The notes: a model not told the origin generated them from the sequence alone. Numbered from the stretch's first letter, positions 8,401 through 16,737 are shown. The stretch is 64,000 bases of DNA from Oscillospiraceae bacterium (GCA_017829075.1 JAGAJA010000048.1:12054-76053), one strand, 5' to 3'. Program-made: numbers and translations.

Positions 8401-9967
8401 TCAAAAAGAGCTTCTGCCCTGCCTCGACACAGCTAGAATTACCGATTATTCAAAGCGCTTGATTCAGGCGCTTAATCGCAATGAGTGGCTAAGAACACCT
8501 TATTATAAAAGCGGTTTGTCGACTGGTCGGGCGATGAGCGTAAAGTCTCCTGTATCGCATAAAGCTAAAACAATATCCGATAAAACATGGCTGAAGATCA
8601 TTTCTGTTCCAAATAACAAAATGAACGGATATCATGAAATAGAAAAAAACGGATATTATGTTCGTGCTGATCATATCACTTTTTCAGATTCTTTATCCGT
8701 ACAAGCAAAACAGAATCCCACTCGGTTTGCTAAGCTCTCTTTGTCTTTTCCGCAGGATTGCTACTTCGGTTATATCACAGGAGTAATTAGTGCGATATAC
8801 AAGAATGATGAAAGCATTACCAACATTGATTTTTCGTTGGTATGCAATGTGGTCAACCGATATATATCGCATAGTGACAGTAATGTCATTACCGAGATAT
8901 TAAGGCTTATTGAAAGAAAGGCAGAGGAAAACTGGCCTAATAATATTATTCGATTCGTTTGCGACGCGGCAATGAATTCTCCGGATCCGTCCCCTGATTT
9001 TACTGTATTTTACGAAAAAAGCAAGCCTTGTTCACCACATTCGCTGCTTACAAATGCAATTAACTGCGTTCGCGGATGCGCTTTGCAAACGCTATCTCAA
9101 TTGCTATGGGAACACAAAGAATTGTCCGAGCAATTCAAGCCTGTTGTCAAAAAAGCAATAAATGATTCGAACGAGGCTGTTCGCTTTTCTGCAATTTCCT
9201 TCATTTTTCCGTACTACAACCTTGACAAAGAATTCTGTATTAACACTTTGAAAGAACTGATAGAAAAAGAAATCCGCACATTAGGATATTATGATATCTG
9301 GGACATTATATGCTGTGAGTATAGCAATATTGGCGAATTCTTCACATCAAGTTTGATTAAGGCTTGCTGTTCGGGTATCGAGGAATTGGATGTAATAGCG
9401 GCTGGGTATCTCTGTGCAGCTGCAATCTATTATGATTTTGACATTGCCGAACAGATATACAAACTGCCTCTGAACGACAATCAGATTGACCGCATTTGTC
9501 GCCAAGCGGTATATTCGTTCAACCAAGAGGAATTTCATCAGAATAGCAAAGATATCCTGTTACATTTTCTTGATGAAGGAAAAACCGATTTGTTTGCTTT
9601 CAGTCAACTTTTCTACGACAACTACGTGGATTTAGACAGGGACGAAGACCTTTTACTAAAACTATTAAGTGCAAAGCTAAAGGAACATCATCTGCATACG
9701 ATACTTGATTACATCAATACAAATGCTCAAGATATAGAGCGATATGCGAAAATCCTGCATTCTATCTGTGAAGGAATGCTAAAAAACGAAATGAGGGATA
9801 CTGATACAATTGCAAATGATTTGATAAAAAGCGTAATTAAGCTCCTGGACGCAAACAAGCATAATCCCGAAATCAAGGCACAATGTCTTGAAATGTGGGA
9901 TATTATCTATAAGTCAAGTTACAAATCAAGTATGCCTTTTTCGCAAATAATTGATAATTTGATTTAG
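5438..9967 (+). CDS. STAND/NACHT-type ATPase with N-terminal nuclease-like domain (Avs-like antiviral sensor)
   Basis: The protein has 1509 residues. Residues 1-~210 open with LEPGGRADKYGNNYENKY and contain DSVEY and WHYQCK. This E...D...QxK pattern is like the Cap4/restriction-type DNA nuclease domains at the front of antiviral STAND (Avs) proteins. Walker A (HGKAGVGKSG) lies near residue 285 and Walker B (VLILDQLDALRW) near 350, forming a STAND P-loop core. A helical region of ~900 residues with HEAT/TPR-like character follows and would be the ligand-sensing part. In known Avs proteins the C-terminal repeats recognise a phage protein and the nuclease then degrades DNA; that role is inferred here. 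ATG 5438 is chosen because AAGGAG lies 7 bases upstream. The gene is monocistronic and AT-rich compared with the amidoligase region. Confidence 0.7.
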   Translation: MSLEPGGRADKYGNNYENKYLANLFLRLVLGELQSVTVEPLGKNKDSVEYIAVDKDNIEWHYQCKLSNGIKDKWTISDLSSYDVFSRAREIIETNPHNRYVFVSPLSYGELPELCKRAGTNSSVEDFLNYQLTNDEIKKTFREIIKKYGLDADDKNQVSALLSILSKCDFATIPCNIVNTHELISKVGTIFMGEAEGARVFLENYINSNGRYGVPITADEIISAMDKQGFPFRKHIFGENNIPKIKELNSIFLNSFQPINDTVIHRSETDRVLDEIAKGNSVILHGKAGVGKSGCVYEIVNKLNETNTLFLGLKLDKMVPETSTDHFGEKLGFKQSPVYCLHNIAAGKPCVLILDQLDALRWTSRHSGTALEICKQLIYQAKTLNKVDGGHISLLFITRTFDLENDAGLKALFAEKEKDKVAWSRIEINAFSKEDVIIILGDEYLGLSRKLQQLLLMPSSLYIWTSLTNHSAAQGITTPFELMDKWWDQILNNCEDNGICKERIASILTSFVNKLEASSESELPKRIFPDYTDELQMLTSCGLLIENNNAISFSHQSFLDHFAVSGMLEKIYSGSSILDVIGSFDEQTPYIRYRLIRVLQIMLDNQSLYIGKCTAILKSENVRHYFKCTVFEVIGQCENPSNGLLDFVYSYFANQDWRDYVFNTVYWGHPQFIVNLDTRREFSWQDKEGLDLLYSINTKAQDFLLDKLKPMCFKNAETDYMVYNTLSRNCATDSPEILELRLELLEAHIDLLANHWTLPNSKNESKNLIPILKLITKYIDSIKEHLYFGKEDDVIAFSKCFYREIVKELLPEICNKTKQFSPRFPNFEFSDSFKRWTKSTYNHHSARYIVEIAKISLCEFASKEPEAFMIFVEEFDGNNSVVYHEILANAILGLGVVHSDYAISWLCADPENHFFIYTENREDYLSLTKKIIGKFSPACSIETFRRLEDIILHWSDPTATMVETYKRRVMFNKENRYHHVYFAFWGHLQKELLPCLDTARITDYSKRLIQALNRNEWLRTPYYKSGLSTGRAMSVKSPVSHKAKTISDKTWLKIISVPNNKMNGYHEIEKNGYYVRADHITFSDSLSVQAKQNPTRFAKLSLSFPQDCYFGYITGVISAIYKNDESITNIDFSLVCNVVNRYISHSDSNVITEILRLIERKAEENWPNNIIRFVCDAAMNSPDPSPDFTVFYEKSKPCSPHSLLTNAINCVRGCALQTLSQLLWEHKELSEQFKPVVKKAINDSNEAVRFSAISFIFPYYNLDKEFCINTLKELIEKEIRTLGYYDIWDIICCEYSNIGEFFTSSLIKACCSGIEELDVIAAGYLCAAAIYYDFDIAEQIYKLPLNDNQIDRICRQAVYSFNQEEFHQNSKDILLHFLDEGKTDLFAFSQLFYDNYVDLDRDEDLLLKLLSAKLKEHHLHTILDYINTNAQDIERYAKILHSICEGMLKNEMRDTDTIANDLIKSVIKLLDANKHNPEIKAQCLEMWDIIYKSSYKSSMPFSQIIDNLI

Positions 9968-10144
9968 TTCATGTATTATGCTTAGACTGATGCCGATAAG
10001 GAACAATGCTCTTTGAATAAAGGAACATTCTACTTTATCGTTTTCGCTGCTACTAATATAAAATAAAGACATAAATTGGTATATAAAATTAGCATGCGGA
10101 AACTTTCTATTTACTGATTCTTAGTCAAGTAATATCTGTTTAAA

Positions 10145-10318
10145 TTACAATCGACTTATATATTTGACTAGATTTTCTTTATTTATCCGCCATTGTTTCC
10201 CCACCCTAAACGCCTCGATATCACCGCTCTGAACCAGTTTCAGGGCGGTGTTTTTTCCTATGTGCAGAAGCTCCTGTAATTCTTTGAGGGTCAGAATATC
10301 CTTAGTATTATTAAGCAT
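10145..10318 (-). CDS. Excisionase-family helix-turn-helix protein, 57 aa
   Basis: A short frame starts at the ATG at 10318, with AAGGAG nine bases upstream, and ends at TAA (10147-10145). The protein has the MerR-like HTH_17/excisionase pattern: LTLKELQELLHIGKNTALKL, then a wing SGDIEAFRVGKQWRI. Such proteins act as recombination directionality factors or small regulators of mobile elements. It is divergent from a small membrane-protein gene, with a 25-bp palindrome between them. No partner tyrosine integrase is visible nearby. Confidence 0.8.
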   Translation of the reverse strand: MLNNTKDILTLKELQELLHIGKNTALKLVQSGDIEAFRVGKQWRINKENLVKYISRL

Positions 10319-10375
10319 ATTGTCACGCTCCTTTTCGGTTTATTTAATCCCATGTTCCCCCGAAAAGTCGCTCCA

Positions 10376-10400
10376 CACAAAGGTATATTATACCGTTGTG
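10376..10400. promoter_or_regulatory. 25-bp near-palindrome, probable operator
   Basis: The arms CACAAAGGTATA and TATACCGTTGTG are inverted repeats with one mismatch around a single T. It lies between the excisionase-like gene and the divergent small gene. It may bind the excisionase-like protein (inference). Confidence 0.5.
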
Positions 10401-10434
10401 AGGGAGGTGATCAGATGAAGGAATAACTTCACAG

Positions 10435-10599
10435 ATGCTCGTAACCATAATCGAAGCCGGTGTCGTTGCAATCGCAGGGATAATCGGCATGGTAAGCGAG
10501 TGTCGCAAGGATGAGAAGCGCAACCAGCTTCAACAGAAAATCGACGACGCGGAGCGCGAACTCAAACGGTTAGACAGCACGGATTTCCGGTTGAAATAA
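10435..10599 (+). CDS. Small single-span membrane protein, 54 aa
   Basis: ATG 10435 to TAA 10599. The N-terminal ~20 residues form a hydrophobic helix (VTIIEAGVVAIAGIIGMV). The rest is a charged, coiled-coil-like tail (DDAERELKRLD). An AAGGA lies 11 bases upstream. Further upstream, a strong GGGAGGTG precedes a three-codon frame (MKE, stop) at 10414, which could be a leader or a decoy. It is followed by a strong terminator. Function is unknown; size and shape resemble small holin-like or toxin-like proteins, but I cannot assign it. Confidence 0.5.
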   Translation: MLVTIIEAGVVAIAGIIGMVSECRKDEKRNQLQQKIDDAERELKRLDSTDFRLK

Positions 10600-10643
10600 C
10601 GGTTTATTTCGGTTTATCGCGGACTCGATTTTCACAGCAAAAC

Positions 10644-10690
10644 AAGCCCCGTTATCGTGATGTGAATTCACGGTGACGGGGCTTTTGTTT
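10644..10690 (+). terminator. Rho-independent terminator with long stem
   Basis: Bases 10644-10660 pair with 10668-10684 (AAGCCCCGT...ACGGGGCTT at the base) around a 7-base loop, followed by TTGTTTT. It ends the small membrane-protein transcript. Confidence 0.8.
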
Positions 10691-10733
10691 TGTCAAACAA
10701 ACCGCATTACAAAGCCATTCGGAGGTGACAGAA

Positions 10734-11021
10734 ATGTTCAACAACCCACGTTATTGCACCAGAGGAATAAGCGAAACAGTACCACTTCTTACGCAGATAA
10801 TCCTCTGGGACTTAATCGACAGCATGGAGGTCGAGGAGAAAGACTACTTACAGGTTTTCAAACTCACAACCGACAGCAAAACCCAGCATGTTACTCATTC
10901 GCAGGAACAGCCGCCCTACGAGCGCACGCTCGAATTTCGCACGGACAACCCCATCACAGCGAAAATCTTCGTCATTGACGACGAAACCCACACCACTATG
11001 CTTTTGGCAGAAGAATATTGA
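10734..11021 (+). CDS. DUF960 family protein
   Basis: The protein has 95 residues, starting MFNNPRYCTRGISETVPLL with GGAGG upstream at 10722; an earlier ATG at 10725 lacks a spaced site. The pattern RYxTRGxxxxxPLxxQxxLWxLID, LQVFxL and QEQPPYE is that of DUF960 proteins from Firmicutes and their mobile elements. No function is established. It is followed after 17 bases by the amidoligase gene and is probably co-transcribed with it. Confidence 0.75.
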   Translation: MFNNPRYCTRGISETVPLLTQIILWDLIDSMEVEEKDYLQVFKLTTDSKTQHVTHSQEQPPYERTLEFRTDNPITAKIFVIDDETHTTMLLAEEY

Positions 11022-11038
11022 TTTAGGAGGACTACACC

Positions 11039-12160
11039 ATGGACAACAAAACCAAAAACACACTCCTCGTTTGCAGCTGCTGCGGCGCTGAACTCGACAC
11101 CGAAGATTACTATGAAATGCAAGGCGAATTGCTCTGCCCTGATTGCTACCACAACGAAACCGTCGCCTGTGAACACTGCGGCGAGAGAATCTGGCTTGAC
11201 GACAACGCTGGCTCGGATAATATGCCGCTCTGCCAGCGCTGCTACGACGATTACTACACCACTTGCGAATGCTGCGGACGCATTATTCATCGGGATTACG
11301 CCAACTACGACGATGATGACGACTATCCCTACTGCGACCGCTGCTACGAGGAACGATGCCAGAGTTCCATTCACGAGTACAGCTACAAGCCCGAACCTAT
11401 CTTTTATGGCGACAGCAAGCGCTATTACGGCGTGGAACTTGAGATCGATGAGGGTGGAAAGGACAGTGACCATGCTGACACGCTTCTGGGTATCGGCAAC
11501 AGGCTTGCAGAGCACATTTACATCAAGTCGGACGGAAGCCTTTCCGATGGCATGGAAATCGTCACACACCCCATGACGCTTCGCTACCACAAGAACAAAA
11601 TGCCATGGGCAGAGCTTATGGAATCAGCGATACACATGTACTATCGCAGCCACAAAACCTCAACGTGCGGTCTGCACATTCACATCAACAGAACAGCCTT
11701 CGGCAACACCCGGGAAGCACAAGACGAGTGCATTTCCCGGGTGCTTTACTTTGTTGAGCACCACTGGAACGAGCTGCTGAAATTCAGCCGCCGCACCGAG
11801 TATCAGATGAACCGCTGGGCGGCTCGGTATGGTTATAAGAATAATCCGAAAGAGATTTTGGAGGACGCGAAGAAAGGCTGTAACGGGCGGTATGCCTGCG
11901 TAAACATCACGAACTGGAGTACCATCGAGTTCAGAATGTTCCGGGGTACGCTCAAGTATAACACGCTCATTGCAACGCTGGAACTGGTTGACTCTATCTG
12001 CGATATGGCGCTGACCTACTCGGATACCGAGATAGCAAAAATCAGCTGGTCTGACTTTGTAAGCGGTCTTGATGAGGAGTACTGTTCCGAGCTTATTACA
12101 TACCTGAAAGAGCGTCAGCTCTATGTAAATGCACCGATTGACACAAAGGAGGACAACTGA
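11039..12160 (+). CDS. Amidoligase-family protein with N-terminal zinc fingers
   Basis: The protein has 373 residues. Residues ~12-105 hold three CxxC...CxxC zinc-finger-like units (CSCCGAEL...CPDC; CEHCGERI...CQRC; CECCGRII...CDRC). Residues ~120-330 form the amidoligase_2 (glutamine-synthetase-fold carboxylate-amine ligase) core: YYGVELEIDEGG, IKSDGSLSDGMEIVTHP, STCGLHIHINR and IEFRMFRGTL, all with the expected catalytic and metal residues. The family is predicted to make amide or isopeptide-like bonds on peptides or metabolites; no substrate is known. One base separates it from a class II glutamine amidotransferase, which would supply ammonia (inference). Confidence 0.85.
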   Translation: MDNKTKNTLLVCSCCGAELDTEDYYEMQGELLCPDCYHNETVACEHCGERIWLDDNAGSDNMPLCQRCYDDYYTTCECCGRIIHRDYANYDDDDDYPYCDRCYEERCQSSIHEYSYKPEPIFYGDSKRYYGVELEIDEGGKDSDHADTLLGIGNRLAEHIYIKSDGSLSDGMEIVTHPMTLRYHKNKMPWAELMESAIHMYYRSHKTSTCGLHIHINRTAFGNTREAQDECISRVLYFVEHHWNELLKFSRRTEYQMNRWAARYGYKNNPKEILEDAKKGCNGRYACVNITNWSTIEFRMFRGTLKYNTLIATLELVDSICDMALTYSDTEIAKISWSDFVSGLDEEYCSELITYLKERQLYVNAPIDTKEDN

Positions 12161-12161
12161 T

Positions 12162-13145
12162 ATGTGCGCAATATTTGGACTTATCGACTACAACCACACT
12201 CTCAACGCAAAACAGCGCGAGAAAGTCTTGCGTGTGCTTTCGCAGGAATGTGAGGAGCGCGGAACGGACGCTACCGGCTTTGCCTACAATTCCCGTGGCA
12301 AGCTCACTGTCTTCAAGCGTCCGTTTGCCGCTCATAATGTTCATCTGAAGCTTCGCGAGGACGCGAATGTTATCATGGGTCACACAAGAATGGCAACTCA
12401 AGGGAACAAGCTTGACAACCGCAACAACCACCCATTCCCCGGTGTTGTGAATGGAACTCATTTTGCTCTGGCACATAACGGCGTACTCCACAACGACCTA
12501 ACGCTCCGCGCACAGATGAAGCTGCCGAACACGCCCGTTAAAACCGACAGCTACATAGCTGTTCAGCTTTTGGAACAGCAGAAAACCTTCGACATGAAAT
12601 CCATCGGTGAGATGGCAGAGCTTGTCGAGGGTTCTTTTGTGTTCACTATTCTGGACGACCGCAACAATCTCTATTTCGTCAAGGGCGATAATCCGCTTGC
12701 CCTGTACCACTTTGAGAAATACGGCTTCTATGTCTATGCAAGCACAGAGGCAATTCTCGACCGCTCACTAACTAGGCTCGGAATACTCGGTTTTGAGCAT
12801 ACCGAGATTGACACGAACTGCGGCGACATTATCAAAATCGACAGTACCGGAGCAATGGAGCGAGGACTGTTCGACACCTCAAACCTCTACGCATTCGACT
12901 ACCGTTTTCTCCGCAGCAGCTATTGGGATTATCCCGACCCAGCCGAACACGAAACGCAGGACGTGAAGCAACTCAAAGACTTCGCCGCAAGCATCGGCAT
13001 TGCTAGAGAGGACATTGACCTTCTCTTATGCTACGGATACTTTGTCGAGGAAATCGAAGAAATGCTCTACCACCCCGGTGAATTTGAGCAGGCGCTTGCT
13101 GAGATTCTTGACGAGTGCGCCTACGATTACTGTGGTGAGTGGTGA
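12162..13145 (+). CDS. Class II glutamine amidotransferase (Ntn-hydrolase)
   Basis: The protein has 327 residues. It begins MCAIFG, so Cys2 would be the N-terminal nucleophile after Met removal. Other Ntn glutaminase motifs are GHTRMATQG with NNHPF, LAHNGVLHND and KTDSY. There is no synthetase domain, so this is a stand-alone glutaminase domain with a ~100-residue acidic tail. The ATG is chosen because AAGGAGG is 9 bases upstream and Cys must be residue 2. The ribosome binding site lies inside the amidoligase gene end, so the two are translationally close and likely act as a pair. Confidence 0.85.
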   Translation: MCAIFGLIDYNHTLNAKQREKVLRVLSQECEERGTDATGFAYNSRGKLTVFKRPFAAHNVHLKLREDANVIMGHTRMATQGNKLDNRNNHPFPGVVNGTHFALAHNGVLHNDLTLRAQMKLPNTPVKTDSYIAVQLLEQQKTFDMKSIGEMAELVEGSFVFTILDDRNNLYFVKGDNPLALYHFEKYGFYVYASTEAILDRSLTRLGILGFEHTEIDTNCGDIIKIDSTGAMERGLFDTSNLYAFDYRFLRSSYWDYPDPAEHETQDVKQLKDFAASIGIAREDIDLLLCYGYFVEEIEEMLYHPGEFEQALAEILDECAYDYCGEW

Positions 13146-13268
13146 GCGTTCGGAAAACTCCCACACATTACGGACATATCCGGAAAGTGCTGAACGGAGT
13201 TTGCCGAACGCAAAACCGCAGCGTTTTCGGATTGCCGTAAAAGTATACTTTATCGAACGGAGGACACA

Positions 13269-13868
13269 ATGGGAAGAACCTATGGATACGCTCGAGTTTC
13301 AAGCACGGAGCAGAACTTAGACCGACAGGTCGAGGCACTTCTTGCTTACGGAGTTGAGGAGCGCGACATTATTACCGACAAGCAGTCGGGCAAGGATTTT
13401 CAGCACTCGGGTTATCTTGCGCTGAAAAACCAAATGCTACGACCGGGCGATACTCTCGTCATCAAGGAAATGGACAGGCTTGGCAGGGATTACAGCGCAA
13501 TCAAGGACGAGTGGCTCGACATTCAGAAAATGGGCGTTGACATTGTGATAATCGACACGCCCATTCTCAACACGAAGGAGAAATCCGACCTCGAGAAAAA
13601 TCTGATTTGCAGCATAGTCTTTGAGCTTCTCGCCTACACTGCCGAAAAGGAACGCCGCAAAATCCGCACACGTCAAGCCGAGGGCATAAAGCTTGCACTC
13701 GACAAGGGCGTGAAGTTCGGCAGACCCGAAACCGCTTTACCTGAAAACTACACTGAGGTAATCGGGCTGTGGCAATCGGGGCGCATTACTGCGGTTGAAG
13801 CAATGCGGCGGCTTGGGCTGAAGAAAACCACATTCTACAAGCTTGCAGACAGGCTGACGAACAAATAA
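13269..13868 (+). CDS. Small serine recombinase (resolvase/invertase)
   Basis: The protein has 199 residues, full length for resolvases. The catalytic domain has YGYARVSSTEQN (catalytic Ser near 11), IKEMDRLGRDY and ERRKIRTRQAEGI. The C-terminal helix-turn-helix is ITAVEAMRRLGLKKTTFYKL. The start has GGAGG nearby. It follows the amidotransferase gene by 123 bases. It could resolve multimers or invert DNA in the island. A small resolvase like this normally acts on its own res-type sites and is unlikely to have made the 19-bp tmRNA junction. Confidence 0.88.
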   Translation: MGRTYGYARVSSTEQNLDRQVEALLAYGVEERDIITDKQSGKDFQHSGYLALKNQMLRPGDTLVIKEMDRLGRDYSAIKDEWLDIQKMGVDIVIIDTPILNTKEKSDLEKNLICSIVFELLAYTAEKERRKIRTRQAEGIKLALDKGVKFGRPETALPENYTEVIGLWQSGRITAVEAMRRLGLKKTTFYKLADRLTNK

Positions 13869-13903
13869 TTATCAGCGGCGCGAGCTGCTTTCACATATAC
13901 CTT

Positions 13904-13935
13904 CCGGTGCTCCTTTGCGAGCATCGGATTTTTTG
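13904..13935 (+). terminator. Rho-independent terminator after the resolvase gene
   Basis: CCGGTGCTC (13904-13912) pairs with GAGCATCGG (13919-13927) with one G-U, followed by ATTTTTTG. Confidence 0.8.
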
Positions 13936-14479
13936 TAGAAATCAATACTGTTTTGCGAAAAGTTTTTCAGATTTTTTGACCATCCTACAAGTAAAATATA
14001 AAATAATATATAGCATAAACATTTCATTAATATGGGGGAAGAGGAAATGACGAAAACGTCCCGAAACTAAAGCAGGATAAGACGAAGGAGATAGAAAGAA
14101 TAGAAGTTAATATGGTAATCCTTGATAAAGATTATATCAAATTCTCGCAGAAAAATCAGCGCCGTGGTATGATGCCACGGCGCTATGATTTATGTTGGAT
14201 TCTGGCTTTCTTTCAATTGACAAAGTTGAAAACTTGACAAAACAGCTCCAAGATAGTATTTGAAAAAATATCTAGAGAAACAGTGGGTGGGGGTCCCTTC
14301 AAAAATGGCTTTTTTAGCCCCAAATTCACTGCTAGGGAGGGGAAGGGGGAAACTTCGATAAAAATTTACGCAGAAAACTTTTTGCCATCTGCAAGGTTGA
14401 TTACGTTGATGATGTCAATTTGTCAACTTTGGCAGGTTAAAAAACAGAAATTGTGTAATAATGATTTATCCAAAAGAAC
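13936..14479. other. Gene-poor region between convergent units
   Basis: No supported gene. It holds a strong hairpin at 14158-14184 (listed separately) and a G-rich stretch at ~14284-14350. Short frames here (12 and 41 codons at 14034-14069 and 14112-14237) have no recognisable content. Confidence 0.5.
14158..14184 (-). terminator. Hairpin, probable minus-strand terminator
   Basis: AGCGCCGTGG pairs perfectly with CCACGGCGCT across a 7-base loop. On the minus strand it is followed by GATTTTTC. It would end the transcript of the 615-residue gene about 300 bases upstream. Confidence 0.6.
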
Positions 14480-16327
14480 TCAGATAGTTTGGTTTTTTAT
14501 ATAATCCAATAAGGTTGAATTAAGTATGGTGTATGCCATAGAAAGGTCATTGTTTTCAATGTCCACATAGGTCTGTATCACACACATCTCTTTCTTGACA
14601 AGATCGCAAATCGCATTTAACATATCTTCCTGCTCAATATCCTTACCGTTGGAAAGCTTGCTACACTTTGACACAATTTTGCTTAAGGGCTGAGGTTTTT
14701 TTAGAAGAACCCACAATTTGCTGAAATCATCTATTGGACACATTCCTGCCGATTGAAGAAAACTATCTGTCAAGATTTTGTTGAACCTATGAAGTCTGTT
14801 GTCATTCCTTTTCCAATCTGGAATACTAATTGCTAAATAATCAGAAATGATTAGTAAATCAAAAAGAAATATTTCTCTGATGGAATTAAAATCCAAATAA
14901 TCTGAATAATGTTCTACTATTTCGAATGCTGTTTTTGGCTGCATATAAAACTTGAGATGATTCTGAATTTTTTGCTTGAGTTCACATTCAGTTTCGTGAT
15001 ATTGTCTCAATGTCGGATCATCTTTGTTTACTGTCAGAGAAAAAACTGAATGCATCCATAGTCTATATATCATTCCTGACAAAGCTTCTTTTTTGGTTGT
15101 TTCATTTGCGTAAATTTCACGTGCTTCCTTCGTATCCTCTATCCAGTCACTGGGGTTTGACGGGTTTATCCATATCCATTCAATATTTGGTAACTCGCTT
15201 AGACATGTGGGCATTGAAACTGTCCTATAAAACCGCTGAAAATCATTTTTTTGAGTTTTATCCAGATAGTCGTCTACGCTTTCCTTGCCATCGGATCCTC
15301 TGGTATTATCTTTAATAATCCATTCCTCTGCAAAGTAAAGTCTACGGATTATCTCCAGAAGTTCTGCTTTGGATTTGTTTATGGTAAAAACAATATAGTT
15401 CCGTTCTATCATCAGTTTCACAAGCTTTTCTAAAAGGCTTTGAGGGTAAATAGATAATTCATTTCTTACCATTTTTTTAAACCTTTTATAATTATTTTCT
15501 GTAGAGAAAAAGCTTTGTAATTTATCAATGATTGCGAATTCTTCTTCGGACAATTCTGTGAGTGTAACAGGCAAGCTTGTTTCATCTTTGCAATAATAGA
15601 AGCAATGATTGGAAAACGAGGATTCCCTGTCAATTCTATCAAGACGTTCCTCGGTAAAAGCCATTATTATATACTTGCCTTCTTTTGTGAAACCACTATC
15701 TTCTCTTTCTAGGTCTTTGCTGATTTTCTGGTAGTGCTCCTTAAAAGGAACGAGCACACATTTTTTGTAATATGGTTTTCTAATAAGAGCTTTGAAAACA
15801 TTTGTGGCATATTGGGTAAAATCCGTAGGAGAGCTATTATGAGCAAGAAAACAAAAGAAGAAATCATATATCATCTGGCATGTATAGTATAGTGTTGCAC
15901 TATCTTTCATTACCACACCAAAATTATCGTTCAGTGCGCCTTGAAAAGCAAGGCATATTTTTAGTGCCTGTTCCTTTTCTTCACATATCCATTCACTTTT
16001 TTCATTATCAAAATTCTGAGATAGCAGCATTAGAATTACAACCATATATGAATGGGCAGAGTTTCTCCTTGACTTATCGTTTAAGAGCATAGTATCTAAC
16101 ACGTGTATCGTTGACGGTTGAATAAGACCAAGTGAGAAAGCGATTAAGAACATAATGTCATTATAGTTATCCCCTCTAACCCATTTCATAGGATTAAAGG
16201 TATTATAATTGCCTTTTTGGCTCATATTCTTGGCTGTATTATATTTATTTTTGAGTTTTGATAACAAATTATCGGGGTTGTACTTTATGGCGTCAAGAAT
16301 TGTTGGAATAATATCGAGCGCAACCAC
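14480..16327 (-). CDS. Unrecognised 615-aa protein with consensus promoter
   Basis: I do not recognise this family. The protein is soluble-looking and helix-rich, without signal peptide or clear membrane span. It is rich in aromatic residues, Lys and Glu. No Walker, HExxH or nuclease motif stands out. Start: the frame opens with two GTG codons (16336 and 16327). AGAGAGG at 16343-16337 is correctly spaced (9 bases) only for 16327, so that one is taken. It is a single-gene unit, AT-rich, with a perfect sigma-70 promoter, placed between a resolvase and the replication module. Position in a defence-rich island makes a phage-defence role possible, but nothing in the protein shows it. Confidence 0.7.
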   Translation of the reverse strand: MVALDIIPTILDAIKYNPDNLLSKLKNKYNTAKNMSQKGNYNTFNPMKWVRGDNYNDIMFLIAFSLGLIQPSTIHVLDTMLLNDKSRRNSAHSYMVVILMLLSQNFDNEKSEWICEEKEQALKICLAFQGALNDNFGVVMKDSATLYYTCQMIYDFFFCFLAHNSSPTDFTQYATNVFKALIRKPYYKKCVLVPFKEHYQKISKDLEREDSGFTKEGKYIIMAFTEERLDRIDRESSFSNHCFYYCKDETSLPVTLTELSEEEFAIIDKLQSFFSTENNYKRFKKMVRNELSIYPQSLLEKLVKLMIERNYIVFTINKSKAELLEIIRRLYFAEEWIIKDNTRGSDGKESVDDYLDKTQKNDFQRFYRTVSMPTCLSELPNIEWIWINPSNPSDWIEDTKEAREIYANETTKKEALSGMIYRLWMHSVFSLTVNKDDPTLRQYHETECELKQKIQNHLKFYMQPKTAFEIVEHYSDYLDFNSIREIFLFDLLIISDYLAISIPDWKRNDNRLHRFNKILTDSFLQSAGMCPIDDFSKLWVLLKKPQPLSKIVSKCSKLSNGKDIEQEDMLNAICDLVKKEMCVIQTYVDIENNDLSMAYTILNSTLLDYIKNQTI

Positions 16328-16414
16328 ACTAATCACCTCTCTGTGCTTTATGACGTGGGAAGATATAGATTGTAAGATAATACTCTGAGAGCAAAAAATA
16401 GAATTTCACTTTTA

Positions 16415-16443
16415 TTATACACGTATTTACATATACTGTCAAG
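16415..16443 (-). promoter_or_regulatory. Perfect consensus promoter of the 615-aa gene
   Basis: On the minus strand TTGACA (16443-16438), a 17-base spacer and TATAAT (16420-16415), matching full consensus in sequence and spacing. Confidence 0.8.
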
Positions 16444-16737
16444 GTGGATAACGTATAATGCCTTGTGATTGAAACCCAAGTTATATGGTTGCAATAAAAC
16501 TTGAAACTGATATGGTAAAAAATGAGAACAATTAAATTATAATTATCTTGGGTGATTTATAAAAGAGTGATTATCATGCTGTTTTTTTACTTTATATGAA
16601 AATTTTTTTCTTTAGAATGCCAAAGAAATACCTAGATCGCTGTTGGACAAAAGTAGTTTTTTGTGGCATAATGATGTCACCCTCAATTCCGAGGAAATAC
16701 AACATTGTTGAGAATTCTCTCAAGAAAGGAATAGCTT
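16444..16737. other. AT-rich upstream region of the replication module
   Basis: No gene seen. It must hold the start signals of the P-loop ATPase gene, but I see no clear -35/-10 pair. AAAGGA at ~16726 is the ribosome binding site for the ATG at 16738. Confidence 0.4.

Noticed and set aside
10916..11590. 224-codon minus-strand frame rich in Val/Ala
   Set aside because: Antisense to the amidoligase, whose catalytic motifs are clear.
14112..14237. 41-codon frame downstream of the resolvase
   Set aside because: No ribosome binding site, no recognisable composition, and it runs through the strong hairpin at 14158-14184.
14283..14504. 73-codon frame with a G-rich start
   Set aside because: Low-quality composition, overlaps the end of the 615-aa gene, no ribosome binding site.
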